Notes under the pieces: model-generated | What the model was told of the DNA's origin: nothing | The model's input: the letters and a program-made list of their open reading frames with translations, nothing else | The model's database searches: none | Program-made: the position numbers and the translations under genes | Shown: piece by piece, positions 6,332 to 9,591 of the stretch | Layout: the number at the start of each line of letters is the position of its first letter | Position numbering within the stretch: position 1 is the first letter of the stretch | From: JAUVXJ01 sp034430275 | GTDB lineage: Bacteria > Chloroflexota > Anaerolineae > UBA7937 > B3-Chlor | DNA: 9,591 nt | Direction of reading: 5' to 3' | Assembly: GCA_034430275.1 (NCBI GenBank) | Contig: DAOUEW010000111.1 | Location: forward strand, 1 to 9,591

Positions 6332-6520
6332 GCGTGGTGCAGTATGCAAGAAACCATCGTTGGGCTGCGAGCGACCTGCGCGCAGAGGTGCTTCGGGGCG
6401 TGATTGTTCGTGGGCAGAGCAGCGATGGGTTCGGAGTTGCGTTTTTCCCCTTGGCGTTTCCGATAAGACTTTTGTTGGGCGGAGCGTCGCGGAACGCGAT
6501 AGAGACGCGGGATGGAAACA

Positions 6521-6534
6521 CGCCTGCGCAGGCG
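6521..6534. repeat. Perfect 14-base palindrome before the ATPase ribosome site
   Basis: CGCCTGCGCAGGCG is self-complementary across all 14 bases. Its last G is the first base of the GAGGAG ribosome site (6534-6539). As RNA it could form a 5-bp stem with a GCGC loop beside the ribosome site; as DNA it could be a dimeric operator. Chance is also possible in GC-rich sequence. Confidence 0.6.
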
Positions 6535-6544
6535 AGGAGTCGAG

Positions 6545-7861
6545 ATGGAGAAGCAATTGGAGAACGCGAAGACGACGGCCAGTGGCCCTTTGACCAAGCC
6601 TCTGTCCGTTGATGATCTGGGAGTCTCGAAGAGTCTGCTGATAGATCTCGCCCTGAAGATCCTGTACTTCGAAGGGGAGACGGATGGCTCGCAGATCGCG
6701 GACACCATGAAGACCCCGCTCCCTGTGGTGGTGGACATCCTGGACATGCTGCGCAGGGAGAAGCTGTGTACCGTGCTGGGCAGCGAGAGAGCCGTGGTGC
6801 CGGTCTATCGTTATGGTATCACCGAAGCGGGGATCTCCCGGGCTCGGGAGGCTCTGTCGCGAAATGAGTACGTGGGGCCGGTACCTGTGTCTCTGGATGG
6901 ATACGTGGAGATCGTGAAGAGACAGAGCGTGGGTATGGCCTGCTCCGTCATCAGACGCGAAGACCTGGAGCGCGCTCTGGAAGAGTTGGTGGTGAGCCCG
7001 TCGGTGATCAACCAGCTCGGACCCGCGCTGAACTCGGGCCAGCCGATACTCCTGTATGGGGCACCGGGCAACGGCAAGACCTACATCGCGCAGAACATCG
7101 TGAACTTGGTTCTGGGCAGCATCTTCGTCCCCTACGCGTGTGAAGTCGAAGGCCAGTTGATCAAGGTCTACGACAACGAGTATCACCAACCGGTGGATGG
7201 CGGGACAGAGGGCAGGGACGTTGATCGTGATGCTCGCTGGGCCCTCTGTAAGCGTCCCGTGGTCATGGTAGGGGGTGAGCTCACCCTCAGCTCGCTGGGC
7301 CTGATCTTCGATCCCATCTCCAAGTGCCACGAGGCCTCGCTACAGATGAAGGCCAACGGCGGCATCTTCTTCATCGACGATTTCGGCAGGCAGTTGCTGC
7401 TCCCGGAGGAGCTACTCAACCGATGGATCGTGCCCCTGGAGGGGCAGGTCGACTATCTGGCGCTACACACGGGCAAGCAGATCCAGATACCCTTCGATTC
7501 GTTGGTCATCTTCTCCACCAATCTCGATCCGGGGATGCTTGACGAGGCGTTCCTGAGACGCATTCCTCACAAGGTCATGATTCCCAACCCCACACTGTAC
7601 GAGTACTACTACCTGTTTGAGAGGGTGTGCAAGGCCAAGGCTGTGGTTTTCGACAAGGACGGGTTCTCGTATCTGGTGGACAAGTATTACAGGAAGGCCA
7701 ATCGACCGCTGAGGTCTTGCCATCCGCGGGACCTGGTGGAGCAGATCACCACCATCGCGCGCTACAACGAAGAGGAGCCCTCGCTGACGACCTCGTACAT
7801 AGATCAGGCTTGCAGGAACTACTTCGTGCAGGGCGCCGGCAACGGGCCCGAGCGGTCCTAG
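6545..7861 (+). CDS. AAA+ ATPase with N-terminal winged-helix domain
   Basis: The protein has 438 residues. The start at 6545 (MEKQLENAKT) is chosen because GAGGAG lies 5 bases upstream; an earlier ATG at 6512 has no comparable site. Residues about 29-108 look like a winged helix-turn-helix (LLIDLALKILYFEGETDGSQ, then a second helix and RYGITEAGISRARE). A linker with YVGPVPVSLDGY precedes the AAA+ core. Walker A is GAPGNGKT at 172-179, Walker B GIFFIDD at 273-279, sensor 1 includes N326 (FSTNLDP), and candidate arginine fingers are R338/R339 (AFLRRI). The conserved VVMVGGELTL, HEASLQMKANGG and CHPRDLVEQI mark a recognisable bacterial family of standalone AAA ATPases, sometimes annotated near pilus genes, without established function. 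It is intracellular with no membrane segment. The next gene, the LuxR-Kelch protein, begins 112 bases downstream on the same strand. A regulatory or remodelling role is inference only. Confidence 0.9.
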   Translation: MEKQLENAKTTASGPLTKPLSVDDLGVSKSLLIDLALKILYFEGETDGSQIADTMKTPLPVVVDILDMLRREKLCTVLGSERAVVPVYRYGITEAGISRAREALSRNEYVGPVPVSLDGYVEIVKRQSVGMACSVIRREDLERALEELVVSPSVINQLGPALNSGQPILLYGAPGNGKTYIAQNIVNLVLGSIFVPYACEVEGQLIKVYDNEYHQPVDGGTEGRDVDRDARWALCKRPVVMVGGELTLSSLGLIFDPISKCHEASLQMKANGGIFFIDDFGRQLLLPEELLNRWIVPLEGQVDYLALHTGKQIQIPFDSLVIFSTNLDPGMLDEAFLRRIPHKVMIPNPTLYEYYYLFERVCKAKAVVFDKDGFSYLVDKYYRKANRPLRSCHPRDLVEQITTIARYNEEEPSLTTSYIDQACRNYFVQGAGNGPERS

Positions 7862-7954
7862 CGTAGGTGAGGTGTCCGTCACGAGCCTAGCTGCCGGCGT
7901 CCGGCGATGGGCGATGAGAGAAGAAGGGGTCACTGGTCCCAGGTAGGGCGGTGG

Positions 7955-7966
7955 CCCCTTTTGGGG
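7955..7966 (+). promoter_or_regulatory. Small hairpin overlapping the translation initiation region of the LuxR-Kelch gene
   Basis: CCCC-TTTT-GGGG can fold as a 4-bp G/C stem. It ends 7 bases before the ATG at 7974, and the GGGG is the best available ribosome site. Folding would hide it, so translation may be weak or conditional. No convincing promoter is visible in the 112-base gap, so the gene may be cotranscribed with the ATPase gene. Confidence 0.3.
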
Positions 7967-7973
7967 ACTACAG

Positions 7974-9287
7974 ATGGCGGAAGACAAGGCCGAGCTGACC
8001 GAGCGCGAGCTGGAGATAGTGCGCGCCGTGGCCACGGGTGCCACCAATCAGCAGATCGCGCAAGAGCTGATGATCAGCGTAAACACGGTCAAGGTTCACC
8101 TCAAGAACATCTTCGTCAAGCTGGAGATCCAGTCCAGGACGGAGGTGGCGCTCCACGCCGTGAGGGAGGGGTTGATCGAGGTGGAGCGGCCGCTGGCGCC
8201 TGAAGAGGTGGTGGGCGAGGCGGAGCCACTGGGCCACGAGACGATCCCGCGGTGGAAGCGGTTGACGCTGGTACTGGCAGCGGCGATCGCGGCGCTGCTG
8301 GTGTGGCTGCCGCGAGTCGAGCAGGCGCCGGCGTCAGCGCCAGCCAGCGAATTCGTGGACGTGGCGGGTTCGGCGCGCATGACGGGGCCCGAGTTGCAGG
8401 TGCAGCGCTGGGAAGCGATGGTTCCATTGCCCACCGCTCGGAGTCGGCTGGCTGCGGTGTACGATGGGGGACAGATCTACACCATCGCCGGCGATACTGC
8501 TGAGGGCGTCACGGGTGTGGTGGAGGTCTACGATCTCTCCGCCAACAGTTGGCGTACCAGGGCCACCAAGCCCACGGCGGTGCACAATGCCGGGGCGGCA
8601 GTGATAGGGGGAAAGATATACGTTCCGGGCGGGTACTCCGCTGAGGGCAGGGTCATCGCCGACCTGGAGATCTACGATCCCCAGGAAGACTCGTGGGCGC
8701 GTGGAGCCTCCATGCCGGTGGGGCTGTGCGCCTACGCCATCGCGGTCGTCGAGAACAAGCTGTACCTCTTCGGTGGATGGGACGGCCTGAAATACGTGGC
8801 CTCCACGTACGAGTACGATCCGTTGTCCGACGCGTGGACCGAGAAGACTCCGATGCCCTCCGCACGAGGGTTCTCCGCAGCGGGTGTGGTCCAGGACCGG
8901 GTCTACGTGGTGGGCGGCTACGATGGACAGCAGGAGCTCGACCTGGTGCAAAGGTACGACCCGTCCGTAGAGGCCGCGGGCGATCCGTGGTTGGAGTTGG
9001 CGCCCATGAACGTGCCGCGCGGTGGGTTGGGGGTGGCGACCATCGCGGGCAGCCTCTACGCCATCGGCGGGGGTTGGGACGGCTACCTGGCCTTCAACGA
9101 GCGGTACGACCCCCGGTCCAACGAGTGGTCGACCGTGGAGACACCGGTGTTTGGGGAGTGGAGAAACCTGGCGGTGGTGGCCAGCGAGACGAGGATCTAT
9201 GCGCTGGGCGGCTGGAGCCGCGACTTCGTGGATACCAACTACGAGTACATGGCGCTGTTTACATACTATCTCCCCGAGGTCCGGTAG
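7974..9287 (+). CDS. Membrane-anchored LuxR-type HTH protein with extracytoplasmic Kelch propeller
   Basis: This is a 437-residue fusion. Residues 7-68 are a classical LuxR/GerE helix-turn-helix: LTERELEIVRAVATGATNQQ, then IAQELMISVNTVKVHLKNIF and the KL...R ending. A charged, proline-containing linker (69-94) leads to RWKR and a single hydrophobic segment (about 97-112, LTLVLAAAIAALLVWLP). The positive side is N-terminal, so the HTH should be cytoplasmic and the remainder outside. An Ala/Pro/Ser-rich stalk (113-126) precedes about six Kelch repeats (147-425). Each has the pattern of a GG/GY pair (IYVPGGYS, LYLFGGWD, VYVVGGYD, LYAIGGGWD, IYALGGW), a tyrosine strand (YDP) and a W about 6 residues later. 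No signal peptide, receiver or kinase domain is seen. A one-component membrane transcription regulator sensing an external ligand, perhaps a carbohydrate or cell-surface partner, is the natural reading. Signalling by proteolytic release of the HTH is another possibility. The gene follows the AAA+ ATPase gene after 112 bases. Confidence 0.92.
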   Translation: MAEDKAELTERELEIVRAVATGATNQQIAQELMISVNTVKVHLKNIFVKLEIQSRTEVALHAVREGLIEVERPLAPEEVVGEAEPLGHETIPRWKRLTLVLAAAIAALLVWLPRVEQAPASAPASEFVDVAGSARMTGPELQVQRWEAMVPLPTARSRLAAVYDGGQIYTIAGDTAEGVTGVVEVYDLSANSWRTRATKPTAVHNAGAAVIGGKIYVPGGYSAEGRVIADLEIYDPQEDSWARGASMPVGLCAYAIAVVENKLYLFGGWDGLKYVASTYEYDPLSDAWTEKTPMPSARGFSAAGVVQDRVYVVGGYDGQQELDLVQRYDPSVEAAGDPWLELAPMNVPRGGLGVATIAGSLYAIGGGWDGYLAFNERYDPRSNEWSTVETPVFGEWRNLAVVASETRIYALGGWSRDFVDTNYEYMALFTYYLPEVR

Positions 9288-9410
9288 AGCGCGTTCTCCC
9301 ACGGGGCGAGTCGCATGTGCTTGACATAACGACGCCCAAGAGGCAGCAAGGCCCGGAGTCCCCGGCACGGGCGGAGAGAGAGCAGGGCAGGGGATGTTGG
9401 GCGGCTGCGG

Positions 9411-9439
9411 TTGACAGCAGTGAAGATGCGGAGTATAAT
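9411..9439 (+). promoter_or_regulatory. Consensus sigma-70 promoter for tRNA-Lys
   Basis: TTGACA (9411-9416) and TATAAT (9434-9439) are perfect consensus hexamers with a 17-base spacer. Transcription should start near 9446, only about 7 bases before the mature 5' end of the tRNA. The 120 bases between the LuxR-Kelch stop and this promoter hold no gene that I can support. Confidence 0.88.
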
Positions 9440-9452
9440 ATCGAATGAGTGC

Positions 9453-9529
9453 GGCCCGCTAGCTCAATCTGGCAGAGCAGCTGACTCTTAATCAGTAGGT
9501 TCAAGGTTCGAATCCTTGGCGGGTCACCA
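9453..9529 (+). tRNA. tRNA-Lys, anticodon CTT
   Basis: A full 77-base cloverleaf can be drawn. The acceptor stem is GGCCCGC with GCGGGTC (one G-U). The D arm is GCTC/GAGC with GG in the loop. The anticodon stem is GCTGA/TCAGT, with loop CTCTTAA giving anticodon CTT at 9487-9489, which reads AAG. The variable loop is AGGTT, and the T arm is CAAGG-TTCGAAT-CCTTG. The discriminator is A, and CCA is encoded at 9527-9529. All conserved positions seem intact, so it should be functional. Confidence 0.97.
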
Positions 9530-9535
9530 CAGGAG

Positions 9536-9570
9536 ACCCTTGGGAGGCTGAGCTTCCCGAGGGTTTCTTC
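9536..9570 (+). terminator. Intrinsic terminator after tRNA-Lys
   Basis: ACCCTTGGGAGG (9536-9547) pairs with CTTCCCGAGGGT (9553-9564) over 12 bases, including two G-U pairs, around a CTGAG loop. A T-rich run (TTTCTTCGTGTTCTT) overlaps its 3' end. It begins 6 bases after the CCA end, which suggests that the tRNA is a single-gene transcription unit. Confidence 0.85.
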
Positions 9571-9591
9571 GTGTTCTTGGCGCCGAGTGCG

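Noticed and set aside
6343..6402. Possible 19-residue leader peptide in the ATPase leader
   Set aside because: No ribosome site lies before the ATG, and there is no run of regulatory codons.
6512..6544. Earlier ATPase start at 6512
   Set aside because: The extra residues METRLRRRGVE lie across the palindrome and the GAGGAG site, and no ribosome site precedes 6512.
6293..7330. Minus-strand open frame of 345 codons
   Set aside because: It is antisense to the ATPase N-terminal half and runs over both divergent promoters; the composition is not protein-like.
8334..9368. Minus-strand open frame of 344 codons
   Set aside because: It is antisense to the clearly recognisable Kelch repeats, and its protein has the His/Arg/Pro-rich composition of a shadow frame.
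9351..9372. GCCCG/CGGGC arms after the LuxR-Kelch gene as a terminator
   Set aside because: The stem is only 5 bp with a 12-base loop and no T-run follows; such pairs are expected by chance at this base composition.
9453..9529. tRNA-Lys 3' end as an integration site of a mobile element
   Set aside because: No integrase gene, duplicated tRNA 3' end or other mobile signature is visible in the window.

Overview
The window looks like chromosomal DNA of an anaerobic or facultative bacterium with a Wood-Ljungdahl (reductive acetyl-CoA) pathway. Base composition is moderately GC-rich. Shine-Dalgarno sequences are good and the promoters are near-consensus sigma-70 type (TTGACA-17-TATAAT). The mix of an anaerobic CO dehydrogenase, formate-tetrahydrofolate ligase, a UvsE of the actinobacterial/Chloroflexota style and a LuxR-Kelch membrane protein suggests Chloroflexota or a related Terrabacteria lineage. 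This assignment is an inference, roughly 50-60% sure.

Layout. The left two-thirds is read on the minus strand. From right to left: a divergently transcribed pair, uvsE (UV damage endonuclease) and a gene for a PD-(D/E)xK/DUF559-like nuclease with an unrecognised N-terminal domain (4464-6204, 4 bases between stop and start); a roughly 410-base gap holding an ideal promoter and a structured leader; fhs (2304-4052); a short gap with two strong hairpins; a small heavy-metal-associated-like protein without its CxxC (1778-2110); and the anaerobic CO dehydrogenase catalytic subunit cooS (1697 down past the left edge). The right third is on the plus strand: an AAA+ ATPase with an N-terminal winged helix (6545-7861), a LuxR-HTH/transmembrane/Kelch-propeller protein (7974-9287), and tRNA-Lys(CTT) (9453-9529) with its own consensus promoter and a strong intrinsic terminator.

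How the genes fit together. CooS and Fhs belong to the carbonyl and methyl branches of the Wood-Ljungdahl pathway. They seem to be separately promoted, with the HMA-like protein a possible accessory to CO dehydrogenase. UvsE and the nuclease are probably co-translated and suggest a DNA repair or DNA surveillance unit. The ATPase and the LuxR-Kelch protein are co-directional and could be a regulatory pair, but the sequence does not prove that they work together.

The most unusual items are the membrane-tethered LuxR-Kelch architecture, the nuclease coupled to UvsE, the degenerate metal-binding protein beside CO dehydrogenase, and the long leader in front of fhs.
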